The notes under the pieces were generated by a model. That model worked only from the letters and a program-made list of their open reading frames with translations. It did not search any database and was not told the DNA's origin. Shown one piece after another: positions 1 to 8,448 of a stretch of 64,000 nt of DNA; within the stretch, counting starts at the first letter, position 1; every line of letters begins with the position of its first letter. Source of the stretch: Lunatimonas salinarum (GTDB lineage: Bacteria; Bacteroidota; Bacteroidia; Cytophagales; Cyclobacteriaceae); contig NZ_JACVCV010000001.1 of assembly GCF_017811155.1 (NCBI RefSeq), forward strand, positions 248,001 to 312,000, written 5' to 3'. The position numbers and the translations under genes were made by a program.

Positions 1-865
1 CATGTTCCACCAGCACGACGGGCGTGTCGGGATGCGCCTCTTTAAGGTTTAGCACGGCAGTCTTTAACCGGGATTTCACATCCTCCTCAGTCCAATTGGT
101 AGGAACCAAATTGGGGAGGCAATCCAAGATATAGACAGATGCCGGAATCTGATGGATAAACTCCAGTACTTCCGGCTCGAGCCGGCCGTTTCCGGAGAAT
201 CCGAAATTGATAACCTCCCGGCCTAACAGTCTGCCCATGATAGCCGGCCAAGCCATACCCGGTCGGGATGCGCAGGCACCCTGCGCAATGGAGGTTCCAT
301 ATACCACGATGGGTAAGCTACCTACGCCTCTCGGAAGTATACTCAGCTTGGATAAGGCTGCGACACCCAACGTCAATTGATCCACTCCATTGTATAGCGG
401 CAAGTACAAGCGATATTCTTTTGTTGCCGCCGGAGCCGGATTTACTTTAAAGGTATAGGAAACGGTGTCCTTAAACGAGTAGCTTCCCCTCACCCATTGC
501 CAGTTGCCATCTTCGGCCAAAACGTACAAATCCAATCCACTCACTCCGGTCGCCGACATGTGAGGCATTTCCAGGCGGCTGGAAGTTGGGACCAAACGGG
601 CGTGTATTTCTGAGGCATCGGTAGTAAAATGTATCTCCAGCCCGGCCGAATGGCGGGAGAGATTCCACACGGCATCCCTTATTTTTCCTTCGGCTTCCGG
701 AGGTAGGCGGTTATAGCCAATCCCGTCAAACCCTTGGGCATGGATACTGTGGGAAAAATCAAGAGGATCTATCCAACTAAGGTTCTGCTGGGACAGCGCA
801 GGACTGGTTAAAAATGTGGTGACCACCAAAAGGGCAACGACGGCACTAGTATAGCTTGTCTTCAT
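1..865 (-). CDS. SGNH/GDSL-family hydrolase, C-terminus cut by window edge
   Basis: Open from an ATG at 865 to the left edge (about 288 residues visible). The protein starts with a clear signal peptide (MKTSYTSAV, hydrophobic run, then ALSQQN), so it is exported. An N-terminal beta-rich region with the SGNH_hydro_N look (WIDPL near the start, GIGYNRLPPEAE, VWNLSRHSAG) is followed by the hydrolase block. The nucleophile motif GTSIAQGACASRPGMAW lies near residue 188, with the Ser at about 190, and block III asparagine-type motifs follow (GFSGNGRLEPEV, YILDCLPN). These are typical of Bacteroidota SGNH/GDSL esterases that act on acylated or acetylated carbohydrates. The catalytic Asp-His pair of block V lies outside the window. 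Substrate cannot be told from sequence. Family call is secure; esterase activity is inference. Confidence 0.85.
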   Translation of the reverse strand, partial: MKTSYTSAVVALLVVTTFLTSPALSQQNLSWIDPLDFSHSIHAQGFDGIGYNRLPPEAEGKIRDAVWNLSRHSAGLEIHFTTDASEIHARLVPTSSRLEMPHMSATGVSGLDLYVLAEDGNWQWVRGSYSFKDTVSYTFKVNPAPAATKEYRLYLPLYNGVDQLTLGVAALSKLSILPRGVGSLPIVVYGTSIAQGACASRPGMAWPAIMGRLLGREVINFGFSGNGRLEPEVLEFIHQIPASVYILDCLPNLVPTNWTEEDVKSRLKTAVLNLKEAHPDTPVVLVEH

Positions 866-1016
866 AAGAAAAACAGGATAAGATCAACAAGTTCGGATAT
901 TTACGGGGAAATATCAAACCATCGACTCTATAGCTAACGCTACGTCTAAGAAGTACCCTACAAGCTCAGAAGACGGTTGACTAGCTTATCAAAGGACGGG
1001 CTCAATCTGATTGGAT

Positions 1017-1892
1017 TTAAAAAAAATTCCGCATCAGCAACGCTTCTATCAAGGCAGTTTGTTTGGTCTGCCAATTGGTTGGATAGTTTTCCAAGGCATT
1101 CTTGGCGTGCAATCGAGCCCTTTCGGAGTCGCCAACCTTGTCGTAAATTACAGCTGCTAAAAATTGATTAAAATAATAGTCGCCCAGCTGCAACGATCTT
1201 TCCAGGTATTGCAAGGCGTTGTTTTCATTTTCAGCCAAAAGGTGAAAATCCTCCCAGCCTACAGATTTGGGGTCAGAAAAATCAAGATTATCAGGCAGCT
1301 CCAATTGGTGATAGGCCAACATCGTGGCCGACAGCATTTCTAAGGAGCGCTTTGTTCTGGGGTACATGCTATTATTAAAATACGTTCTGAAAAATAAAGG
1401 AACCTGGGTTTTTTGCAGTAGTCCCTTTTTCGCAACCCGCCTTAGTCTTTTCTCAATATCCCTACTACCATTAAAAAAATAGGTAATTTCCCCCTGCGGG
1501 TTTAAAAAGAAAAAGTTAGGGGATACAAAATAATTCGACAAGACTGATTCTTCGTTATTTTCCAGTACAACATTGGTGCTGTCAATACCTGAATGCATAA
1601 GCTCACCAATCGATTTAGCTTTCAGCCCGTCCTTATGGCCGTATGCCACATTGATGAACCGAGCGTTCATAAATTCGCCGATCTCACGGTTTGTCCCCAG
1701 TCGTTGATAGGTCATCATAGAATACCCACAGTGCGTACTCCCGAACATCACAAAGACGTGCTTTTCTTCTTCCTTTGCTTTTTCCAAGGCCTCTTTGAGC
1801 GTGATTGCCTTAAAGTCTACACCTTGACCTATTGATGTAAATTCCACAAAAAAAAGCCCAATAACCAATAATATGGTTTTACAATCATTCAT
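1017..1892 (-). CDS. Exported thioredoxin-fold protein with CxxS active site
   Basis: 291 residues with an N-terminal hydrophobic signal (ILLVIGLFFVEF). A thioredoxin-like domain spans about residues 30-160. The usual CxxC redox pair is replaced by CGYS in the stretch FVMFGSTHCGYSMM, so only one cysteine remains. The later motif FVSPNFFFLNPQGE supplies the cis-Pro region (SPN). The C-terminal third (LDFSDPKSVGWEDF... ALQYLERSLQLGDYYFNQFLAAVIYDKVGD) reads as alpha-helical TPR-like repeats. The protein probably sits in the periplasm. A CxxS site cannot do dithiol oxidoreduction alone, so it may be a disulfide isomerase-like, mixed-disulfide trapping or structural protein. A possible Bacteroidota -7 element lies about 160 bp upstream. 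No operon partner is evident. Confidence 0.7.
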   Translation of the reverse strand: MNDCKTILLVIGLFFVEFTSIGQGVDFKAITLKEALEKAKEEEKHVFVMFGSTHCGYSMMTYQRLGTNREIGEFMNARFINVAYGHKDGLKAKSIGELMHSGIDSTNVVLENNEESVLSNYFVSPNFFFLNPQGEITYFFNGSRDIEKRLRRVAKKGLLQKTQVPLFFRTYFNNSMYPRTKRSLEMLSATMLAYHQLELPDNLDFSDPKSVGWEDFHLLAENENNALQYLERSLQLGDYYFNQFLAAVIYDKVGDSERARLHAKNALENYPTNWQTKQTALIEALLMRNFF

Positions 1893-2052
1893 ATCATCTT
1901 TATATACCTTTCAAAATCAGGATATTAACCTAATTCATTTCAATAAAAACCATAGGTTAGGGCACAACCGAAAAAAGGCACAAACCTTGGCCTCAGGTCA
2001 ATCTAGGAATCTAACCCGTGCAATTCCCATCCCTAATTTACCACTTACTGCT

Positions 2053-2060
2053 CAAAGTTA
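2053..2060 (-). promoter_or_regulatory. Possible -7 promoter element for the thioredoxin-fold gene
   Basis: On the minus strand this reads TAACTTTG, matching the Bacteroidota -7 consensus TAnnTTTG. It lies about 160 bp upstream of the ATG at 1892. No convincing -33 TTTG is seen at the expected spacing, so this is tentative. Confidence 0.25.
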
Positions 2061-2081
2061 CAGCTTTCGCCCTTTAACCTT

Positions 2082-2118
2082 AAAAAAAATCCCCCTCCGG
2101 ATGATCGAAGGGGGATTT
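2082..2118 (-). terminator. Rho-independent terminator of the oxidoreductase gene
   Basis: A perfect 10-bp stem (AAATCCCCCT at 2087-2096 with AGGGGGATTT at 2109-2118) with a 12-nt loop. On the minus strand it is followed by a run of eight Ts. It lies 31 bp past the stop of the gene ending at 2149. Confidence 0.8.
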
Positions 2119-2148
2119 CATAATGTATCAACTCACCTGTCTGGAACC

Positions 2149-3546
2149 TTAGGACCTGTCAGCCGTCGGCTTAAGATCAGTCAGACTGGCGATTTTTACC
2201 GGGGCGTTACGCTCTATGCTTCTGCGCGCGGCCACTCCAATCAGCACCGACATCACACCGTCCCTGATACCTGCTGAATGCTTGTAGGGATCTTCCGCAT
2301 CGGGGTTTTTGAAGATTTTATCGTGCAGTCTACGGTCACCACCACCGTGGCCACCCCGCTCGCTCACCACATTGACGAACTGGGGCTTTTCAAAATTCTT
2401 GTGTACCACCAATGGCTCTTGATTCATATCGTCCAGGTTTTGGTTCATCTCTGCTGCGTGCAACGCTTCCTGGTCCAAGTTTTCCTTACTCATAAATGGG
2501 ATATCCAACCAAGCATCTATTCGTCCGTTTTGGCCGTTGAAAGATACCTTCCAGCCTTCGTAGGGACTATAGGTAGTCAAAGAATAGTTCACAACGGCCT
2601 TATTTGCATACTTGATCTGCGCCGACATTTTATCGTGTATGTCGATTTCATGACGGTATACGCAACCATCTCGAATATAGCCATCATGATGTTCATTGTT
2701 TGCGTAGAGATTCATTTCATGACGACTCTTGGAAATATCCCAATAATACCTGCAATTAGCCTTATGGGCGCAGGATCGGCAACTTTTGCCTCGAAATGGG
2801 CCGTTGCTGCCATAATGCTCCAAGGCTCCGTAAGCAAACACTTCCTCAGGATCAGAATCCAGCCACCAATTTAACAAGTCGAAGTGGTGTGTGGCTTTAT
2901 GTACCCAAAGTGAGCCTCCGTTTTCAGTAACACCGTGCCATCGTCTGAAATAAGAAGCACCGTGGTGAATGTTTAGGTACCAGTGGAAATCGACAGAGGT
3001 AATTTCACCTATTTCCTTGTTTTGGAGCAGCTCTTTAATTTTGGTGATATAGGGACTCCATCGGTAATTAAATCCTACAATGAGGTTCTTATTGGACTTT
3101 CGCTCAGCATCCAGAATCTGCTGACATTTGTTTTCGTCCGTGGTCAATGGCTTCTCGGTAAGCACATCGCATCCAAACTCGAGCCCTTTAATGATAAACT
3201 CGTGGTGGGTTGAGTCTTTGGTGGTGACAATTACTAGGTCTGGCTTGGTTTTGGTGAGCATCTCATCAAAATTAACAAACGTTGGGCAACTGACTCCCAT
3301 ATACTGTTTGCCGTAGGCCAACCGCCCTGGGTTGATGTCGCTTAGCCCTACGAACTCCAACAAATCCCCATATTGCTCCACAAGACGTTTACCCCAAAAC
3401 GAAATACCTCTTACACCGGTACCCACCAGCACTACGCGCATTTTTCTGTTCATCCCAAAGCCTGTCAACGGCGCAGCAAAGGCAGTGCCTGCTGCCAGCA
3501 TGCTCACAGCGTGGAGAAAAGACCTTCTTGATAACTTACTTTCCAT
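2149..3546 (-). CDS. Gfo/Idh/MocA oxidoreductase, Tat-exported, with Cys cluster
   Basis: 465 residues. The N-terminus has a twin-arginine signal (KLSRRSFLHAVSMLAAG), so the folded protein is probably exported with its dinucleotide cofactor. A Rossmann fold follows (RVVLVGTGVRGISFWGKRL) and then the family signature ..EKPLTTDENKC, whose EKP lysine is the catalytic and cofactor contact. An insertion around residues 260-275 carries GKSCRSCAHKANCRYYWD, a CxxCx(5)C cluster that could bind a metal. The family oxidises sugar or inositol hydroxyls with NAD(P); in Bacteroidota the Tat-exported members are often found with sugar isomerase-like proteins in glycoside-oxidation loci. The gene stands alone between a terminator and a 510-bp upstream region holding a LacI-type palindrome, so it is probably sugar-regulated. 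Exact substrate unknown. Confidence 0.88.
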   Translation of the reverse strand: MESKLSRRSFLHAVSMLAAGTAFAAPLTGFGMNRKMRVVLVGTGVRGISFWGKRLVEQYGDLLEFVGLSDINPGRLAYGKQYMGVSCPTFVNFDEMLTKTKPDLVIVTTKDSTHHEFIIKGLEFGCDVLTEKPLTTDENKCQQILDAERKSNKNLIVGFNYRWSPYITKIKELLQNKEIGEITSVDFHWYLNIHHGASYFRRWHGVTENGGSLWVHKATHHFDLLNWWLDSDPEEVFAYGALEHYGSNGPFRGKSCRSCAHKANCRYYWDISKSRHEMNLYANNEHHDGYIRDGCVYRHEIDIHDKMSAQIKYANKAVVNYSLTTYSPYEGWKVSFNGQNGRIDAWLDIPFMSKENLDQEALHAAEMNQNLDDMNQEPLVVHKNFEKPQFVNVVSERGGHGGGDRRLHDKIFKNPDAEDPYKHSAGIRDGVMSVLIGVAARRSIERNAPVKIASLTDLKPTADRS

Positions 3547-4056
3547 GGTTATTAAAATTAAGAAACTGCTGAATTTTTAGACATTTTCACCCGCACAGCA
3601 TATTTGTGCAAACGTTTGCATTTTAGCCAGAATTTTGGGTTTTGTCAACAAAAAATATATTTCGACCAACCTTCAAAATACATTTAGCTAAAACAGCACA
3701 TGTTAACAAAATTCTACAATCGCACATTTATACCCAACTAAACAATATATTATAATGAATTTAATTCAAAATTAGCGCTTTATTTCATTTACCTCCTTAA
3801 GGGATTACCCCCCTATTGATGCTTATTTATAATCGTTTTTAATAATTTGCATGGCTTTACGCCTTATTCCAACCCAAATTTCCTAACTTGGATGGCAGGA
3901 AAATAGGGAAATATCACGTAATCGGAGCTTTTTTCCGGTTGTTCACATCCTCTTGGTTCCGACTACACCACTTCAATGGTACCGAACATCGTGAACGTAC
4001 CACCCTTCTCCAGCTTGAATAGCGTACAACATTTCACCATAAAAGAATAATACCAT
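3547..4056. other. Divergent intergenic region, AT-rich, with operator
   Basis: 510 bp separate two divergent oxidoreductase genes. Apart from the LacI-type palindrome at 3607-3620 and a possible minus-strand -7 element at 3767-3774 (TAATTTTG), I see no gene, RNA or repeat here. Confidence 0.6.
3607..3620. promoter_or_regulatory. LacI-family operator palindrome
   Basis: TGCAAACGTTTGCA is a perfect 14-bp palindrome with a central CG, the classic LacI/GalR-family operator form. It sits 61 bp upstream of the ATG of the Tat oxidoreductase at 3546 and downstream of a candidate -7 element at 3767-3774, so a bound repressor could act as a roadblock. No LacI gene is adjacent; the only one in the window is at 39895, and its own gap carries a related palindrome. 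Confidence 0.65.
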
Positions 4057-5058
4057 ATGCAAAAAATCAGATGGGGGGTGCTTGGCGCCGCCAAAATCGC
4101 CCGCGAAAAAGTGATACCCGCCATGCAGGGAAAGGAACATTACGAAGTAACCGCCATCGCTTCGAGAAGTTACGAAAAGGCCAAAGCTACTGCAGAAAGC
4201 TTGGGAATTTTGAAGTATTACGGATCTTACGAAGCATTGATAAATGATCCGGACATCGACGTAATCTATAACCCTCTACCAAACGACCTGCATATACCCT
4301 ATACCTTGAAATGTATCGAAGCCGGCAAACATGTACTCTGTGAAAAACCGTTGGCCCTGAATACGGAAGACGTACAGTTGCTCATGCGAGCTAGGGATAA
4401 AGCAGGCGTAAAGGTGGGTGAAGCGTTTATGGTGGCATCAAACCCTCAATGGAAAAAGGCTCGAGAAATCATTGCTAGCGGGCAACTAGGTACCTTGCGT
4501 GCCGTGCAGGGATTCTTCAGTTACTTCAATAGACAAAAAGATAATATTCGGAATATCCCGGAAAATGGTGGAGGTGGGGTATGGGACATAGGATGTTACC
4601 CCGTATTCACTTCCCGTTTTGCCTTGGGCGAAGAACCGCAGCGCTTAGCCGCACTACTCGATTTTGATCCGGACTTTGGGACTGACCGAGTAGGATCAGT
4701 CATCCTGCAATACCCGTCGGTTCAAATGACCTTTTCCATCAGTACCCAGCTAATGCCCTATCAGCGGATGATGTTCTATGGCGAAAAAAAGGCGCTGGAA
4801 GTGCGCATACCCTTTAATGCCCCGGTAGATCAGCCCAACGAACTACATATCCACCACGGGGATATTTTGGGACATCAAGTGGAGGTGCTACAACTTCCGG
4901 TAAGTGACCAATATACGGAACAGGCAGAGGAATTTTCGCAAGCGATACTACAGAATACCGATGTACCGGTTAGCTTGGAATCTGCCTATCAAAACACGCG
5001 AATACTCCAGGCAATCTTTCAGGCAGCCAAGGAGGAACGATGGGTAAACTTGACGTAA
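4057..5058 (+). CDS. Gfo/Idh/MocA-family oxidoreductase, cytoplasmic
   Basis: 333 residues with no signal peptide. It has an N-terminal Rossmann fold (RWGVLGAAKIARE), the signature HVLCEKPLALNTEDV with the EKP motif, and the C-terminal alpha/beta domain (GGGGVWDIGCYPV, typical of dimeric dihydrodiol dehydrogenase or xylose dehydrogenase-like members, which use NADP to oxidise a sugar or diol). The ATG follows an AT-rich leader. It converges on nagA with only 4 bp between the stops, so the two are separate transcripts. Substrate unknown. Confidence 0.85.
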   Translation: MQKIRWGVLGAAKIAREKVIPAMQGKEHYEVTAIASRSYEKAKATAESLGILKYYGSYEALINDPDIDVIYNPLPNDLHIPYTLKCIEAGKHVLCEKPLALNTEDVQLLMRARDKAGVKVGEAFMVASNPQWKKAREIIASGQLGTLRAVQGFFSYFNRQKDNIRNIPENGGGGVWDIGCYPVFTSRFALGEEPQRLAALLDFDPDFGTDRVGSVILQYPSVQMTFSISTQLMPYQRMMFYGEKKALEVRIPFNAPVDQPNELHIHHGDILGHQVEVLQLPVSDQYTEQAEEFSQAILQNTDVPVSLESAYQNTRILQAIFQAAKEERWVNLT

Positions 5059-5062
5059 AAGG

Positions 5063-6256
5063 TTATAATCCGCCTACCGAATACACTATTCTCCCTTCGA
5101 CTATGGTATGTTGCACGCAGATATCGTCGTTAAAGACCACGATATCTGCGTCCTTTCCTACGGTTAGTGATCCCTTCCGCTGCTGCACACCGCAAATTCT
5201 CGCGGGTGTGGTACTCATCATCCGTATAACTTGAATCAAAGGAACGTCTCCCTCCCTCATCATTGTGCGAACGAGCCGGTCAGAAGTAGCTACACTGCCC
5301 GCAAAAGAACTGCGGTCCGGCAGTTTGGCAACGCCATCTTCAACAATGACTGCTAACCCATCCTCCTTGTGGCCTAAGATACTCTCCGTGGAAGAAGTAC
5401 CTGCAGCCCGCATGGCATCGGTAATTAGTGCAATTTTATCAGGCCCTTTTATCTTATAAATGAGCTTTAAAAAGGGTGCGGGCAAATGTACCCCATCACC
5501 GATTATTTCCACATCCAGTTCATCCAATAATAGGGAACTTTCAATCACTCCTGCAAAACGAAAAGCATTTCTGCGGGTAACTCCAGACATCCCCGAATAC
5601 AGGTGGGTAGACAAAGAATAGCCACTCTCTATGGCCGCTAACACCTCTTCATACACCGCATCGGTATGGGCGATTGCGGCGAGTATACCGCATTCCCGTA
5701 GTCTGCGGCCAAATGCCAAAGCACCGTCTCTTTCGGGAGCTGCGCTCCAGCGGTTTATTAAATGGGCTTTTGCCAATATGGGCTCATATTCCCTGGGATC
5801 TGGATCGCGAATATATCTGGGATCCTGCGCCCCGCGCTGATTCATCGAAAAGTAAGGACCCTCCAAATGTAGCCCCAGAAACGATGCCCCCCGCTTATTT
5901 ACAGCGAGCGCTTTTTCGTAGATTTCCAAAATACGGAACAAATGAGACGACTCGCTTGTGAGGGTGGTCGGAACCATGGCAGTGGTGCCGTATCTAGCAT
6001 GCAGTTCCGCAATCTGAAGGAACCCCTCCACCTCTGCGTCCATAAAATCACACCCCCCACCTCCGTGTACGTGGATGTCGATAAAACCAGGGGAAACGTA
6101 GTGACCCTGAGCATCCAATTCAGGAATGCCTGGGATCAGCCCATTGTTTCTGTCGATTTTAGCAATTTTGCCATCCTTTATCCATAAACTAGCCTCAGAC
6201 AACACCTCGAAGGGAGTGATAACCTTTCCGTTTATAATCTGAAAATCTTTGCTCAT
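5063..6256 (-). CDS. nagA: N-acetylglucosamine-6-phosphate deacetylase
   Basis: From the ATG at 6256 the product is 397 residues, the usual NagA length. Motifs: metal-binding start of the amidohydrolase barrel (SPGFIDIHVHGGGG), acetyl-sugar site GLHLEGPYFS, the AIAHTDA and STHLYSGM metal/substrate loops, and the catalytic aspartate in IALITDAMRAAG. NagA hydrolyses GlcNAc-6-P to GlcN-6-P and acetate in amino-sugar and peptidoglycan recycling. The frame is open further upstream to an ATG at 6349, and another ATG lies at 6274, but homology to the family begins at DFQIINGK, so I chose 6256. NagB and GlcNAc transport genes are not in the window. A TACTTTTG element lies at 6292-6299 on the minus strand. 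Confidence 0.9.
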   Translation of the reverse strand: MSKDFQIINGKVITPFEVLSEASLWIKDGKIAKIDRNNGLIPGIPELDAQGHYVSPGFIDIHVHGGGGCDFMDAEVEGFLQIAELHARYGTTAMVPTTLTSESSHLFRILEIYEKALAVNKRGASFLGLHLEGPYFSMNQRGAQDPRYIRDPDPREYEPILAKAHLINRWSAAPERDGALAFGRRLRECGILAAIAHTDAVYEEVLAAIESGYSLSTHLYSGMSGVTRRNAFRFAGVIESSLLLDELDVEIIGDGVHLPAPFLKLIYKIKGPDKIALITDAMRAAGTSSTESILGHKEDGLAVIVEDGVAKLPDRSSFAGSVATSDRLVRTMMREGDVPLIQVIRMMSTTPARICGVQQRKGSLTVGKDADIVVFNDDICVQHTIVEGRIVYSVGGL

Positions 6257-6291
6257 TGTCTGTTTACTACCCATTGAAGTTACTTCACCTA

Positions 6292-6299
6292 CAAAAGTA
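6292..6299 (-). promoter_or_regulatory. Possible -7 promoter element for nagA
   Basis: Minus strand reads TACTTTTG, fitting TAnnTTTG, 36 bp upstream of the chosen nagA ATG. This supports a start at 6256 or 6274, since the longer frame from 6349 would begin upstream of the promoter. No clear -33 element. Confidence 0.35.
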
Positions 6300-6426
6300 G
6301 GAATTTTATTGGTTTTGGATGAAAGAACCTGACAGATAAGCCTATCCATCTGGACTGATTACCAGAGGATAGAAAACTTTTATAAATTTTAACTTTAAAA
6401 AAGATTTTTTTTAGTTGGTAAAACCA

Positions 6427-6526
6427 TATATTTGTATTCCAACAATTACGTTGTCTTCCTTTATTGTTGGAATTAACCTACTAACTTACTCAAAACCCCA
6501 CAGGCTTTGCTTGCGGGGTTTTTGGT
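6427..6526 (+). ncRNA. Candidate small RNA: promoter, two hairpins, terminator
   Basis: A -7 element TATATTTG (6427-6434) is followed at once by a perfect 11-bp stem (ATTCCAACAAT at 6436-6446 with ATTGTTGGAAT at 6463-6473, 16-nt loop), an unpaired linker rich in CTAACTTACT, and a terminator hairpin (AAAACCCC 6492-6499 with GGGGTTTT 6515-6522, with an inner stem closing on a TTT loop) ending in Ts. The unit is about 90 nt and sits in the 410-bp space between nagA and the isomerase gene, in which no protein gene is seen. There is no ORF inside. The family is not recognised. A further GC-rich hairpin-like stretch lies at about 6552-6580. Confidence 0.5.
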
Positions 6527-6666
6527 TGCTTTTGAGTTACTTAGGGCTTTTCAGGCCGGGCTTTGCTCGGATTCTCCGTTCTTAATAGCCATTAAAAAAG
6601 CTTTCCCGGATTACTCATCCAAGAAAGCTGATCATCGTGCAATTCTATAAACCCGAGGAAAGCGGA

Positions 6667-7515
6667 CTAACCAAGTGCGGCCACTACACCTCGGTAATAT
6701 CCCACAGACTCAGAAATTCCCTGTAGTGGTGTTTTCATATCCTTTTCATACTCCAAGCTAACCTTTCCCGTGTATTTCACCTTACGTAGCATCGTTACAA
6801 AAGCTGGAATATCAATCACTCCCCTACCCAGTTCGCAGGTCTTGCCTTCCGCTGCAGCAGCGGTTACGTTCTTCAGGTGTATGTCAAAAATGCGGTCCTT
6901 GTACTTCTTGAGATCTGCTATGGGATCGTGGCCATCACGAATATTATGCCCCATATCGAAACAAAGCCCGATGCGCTTGTCCAGATCTTTGATAAGGTTC
7001 ACCGTTACGGTCGCATTCGGATAAAGCTTATCTTCCGGACCGTGATTGTGGATAGCAAAACGGATATTGTATTCCTTCACTTTTTGGTCCAGATAGGGCA
7101 AATCCTCATGAAGCGGTATACCTACGATCAGGTCTACACCTACTCTTTTGGCATACTCAAAAGCCCGATCCATTTCCTCTCGGGTGCGGCAATAGATAGG
7201 CCCAACCGCATAGCCTGTCACGTTGGATGCCGCCAATTGCGCATGGAAGGCCTTAATGGTGTCTGAATTGGCATCTAGCGGAAGATGAAAATCCTTGATA
7301 CACAGGTAATTTACCTCCAATTTGTTAACCATCTCCAAGGTATCCTCCAGGTTAAAGTGAACAAATGTATAGCCTGCAAATCCAAGGTGGAAGGAATCTT
7401 CTTCCTTCGAAGGCTTCGCTATCGATGGTAGCGGGGATGAGGTGATCGCCGTACCGGCTACGACACCCAGCAATCCCTTCTTCATAAAATTTCTTCGAGT
7501 ATTGTTTTGTGACAT
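6667..7515 (-). CDS. Tat-exported sugar phosphate isomerase/epimerase-like protein
   Basis: 282 residues. Twin-arginine signal (NTRRNFMKKGLLGVVAG) followed by a xylose-isomerase-like TIM barrel. Metal ligands typical of the AP-endonuclease-2/IolE superfamily are visible: the His in FAIHNHGPED, the Asp-His of CFDMGHNIRDG, the His of DIHLKN and the Glu of SLEYEKDM. The members exported by Tat in Bacteroidota are commonly paired with Gfo/Idh/MocA oxidoreductases and are thought to act on oxidised or keto sugars. No such partner overlaps it here, but two lie within 5 kb. It is divergent from the creatininase-family gene. Enzymatic reaction unknown. Confidence 0.85.
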   Translation of the reverse strand: MSQNNTRRNFMKKGLLGVVAGTAITSSPLPSIAKPSKEEDSFHLGFAGYTFVHFNLEDTLEMVNKLEVNYLCIKDFHLPLDANSDTIKAFHAQLAASNVTGYAVGPIYCRTREEMDRAFEYAKRVGVDLIVGIPLHEDLPYLDQKVKEYNIRFAIHNHGPEDKLYPNATVTVNLIKDLDKRIGLCFDMGHNIRDGHDPIADLKKYKDRIFDIHLKNVTAAAAEGKTCELGRGVIDIPAFVTMLRKVKYTGKVSLEYEKDMKTPLQGISESVGYYRGVVAALG

Positions 7516-7686
7516 GATGTTTATTTTGGTTTATTATGAGTTATGTTCCCTGGAAAGTTCTACAATCTGTTACAGAAGCAAACGCAAGATAGAGGGTTCT
7601 CTTAAAAGTTGGATGGTTTTTAAGCAAAAATTGTGCTTTCTTTACACCAGCAGAATTGCATAGGCTATAAATCGAATAACACGGAA

Positions 7687-8448
7687 ATGAGACCTTACAT
7701 ACTTGCAGAGACTAACTGGAAAGCGCTAAAAGATGAGTCCATCGAATTGGCCGTTTTGCCATGGGGGGCTACAGAGGCCCACAATTACCACCTACCCTAT
7801 GGCACCGATGTATTTGAGGCCGATGCCATAGCGGCAGCTTCCGGAAAAATCGCATGGGAAGCAGGTGCCAAGGTCATGATCCTACCCACCATTCCATTTG
7901 GTGTAAATACGGGACAAGCAGACATTTACCTGGATATAAATTTAAATCCCAGTACTCAACTCGCTATTCTGAAAGACATCGTAGCCGTTCTACACCGACA
8001 GGGAATTCCTAAACTACTTATACTAAACAGCCACGGAGGCAACGATTTCAAAACCATGCTTCGCGAAATCGGACTGATTTATCCAGATATGTTTTTCAGT
8101 ACCTGCAACTGGTTTCAGGCCATGGATAAAACGGAGTATTTTGATGAAATGGGCGATCATGCAGATGAGATGGAGACCAGCCTAATTCAGTACCTACATC
8201 CCAGCCTGGTACTACCATTAGAAGAAGCCGGAGAAGGAAGGGAAAAAAAATCCAAAATCAGCGGCCTGCGCGAGGGCTGGGCTTGGTCGGAGCGTAAATG
8301 GTCGATGGTCACCCAAGATACCGGTATTGGTAATCCCAAATGCTCCACTCCCGAAAAGGGTGAGCGCTTCCTCAGGGATGTGAGCCAAAAACTCGGTCAG
8401 CTTCTCATTGAAATTGCTTCCGTAGACATTCAAAATCGGTATGAATAA
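7687..8448 (+). CDS. Creatininase-family amidohydrolase
   Basis: From the ATG at 7687 the product is 253 residues. The creatininase fold is shown by LPWGATEAHNYHLPYGTDV (Glu, His and Asp metal ligands), NSHGGND (substrate loop) and DHADEMETS (late metal ligand Glu). Members hydrolyse cyclic amides (creatinine) or act in riboflavin, F420 or mycofactocin-type pathways; many Bacteroidota homologues are of unknown substrate. The frame is open upstream to 7633, but homology starts at 7687. Its stop overlaps the next gene by 8 bp, so the two are translationally coupled. Confidence 0.85.
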   Translation: MRPYILAETNWKALKDESIELAVLPWGATEAHNYHLPYGTDVFEADAIAAASGKIAWEAGAKVMILPTIPFGVNTGQADIYLDINLNPSTQLAILKDIVAVLHRQGIPKLLILNSHGGNDFKTMLREIGLIYPDMFFSTCNWFQAMDKTEYFDEMGDHADEMETSLIQYLHPSLVLPLEEAGEGREKKSKISGLREGWAWSERKWSMVTQDTGIGNPKCSTPEKGERFLRDVSQKLGQLLIEIASVDIQNRYE

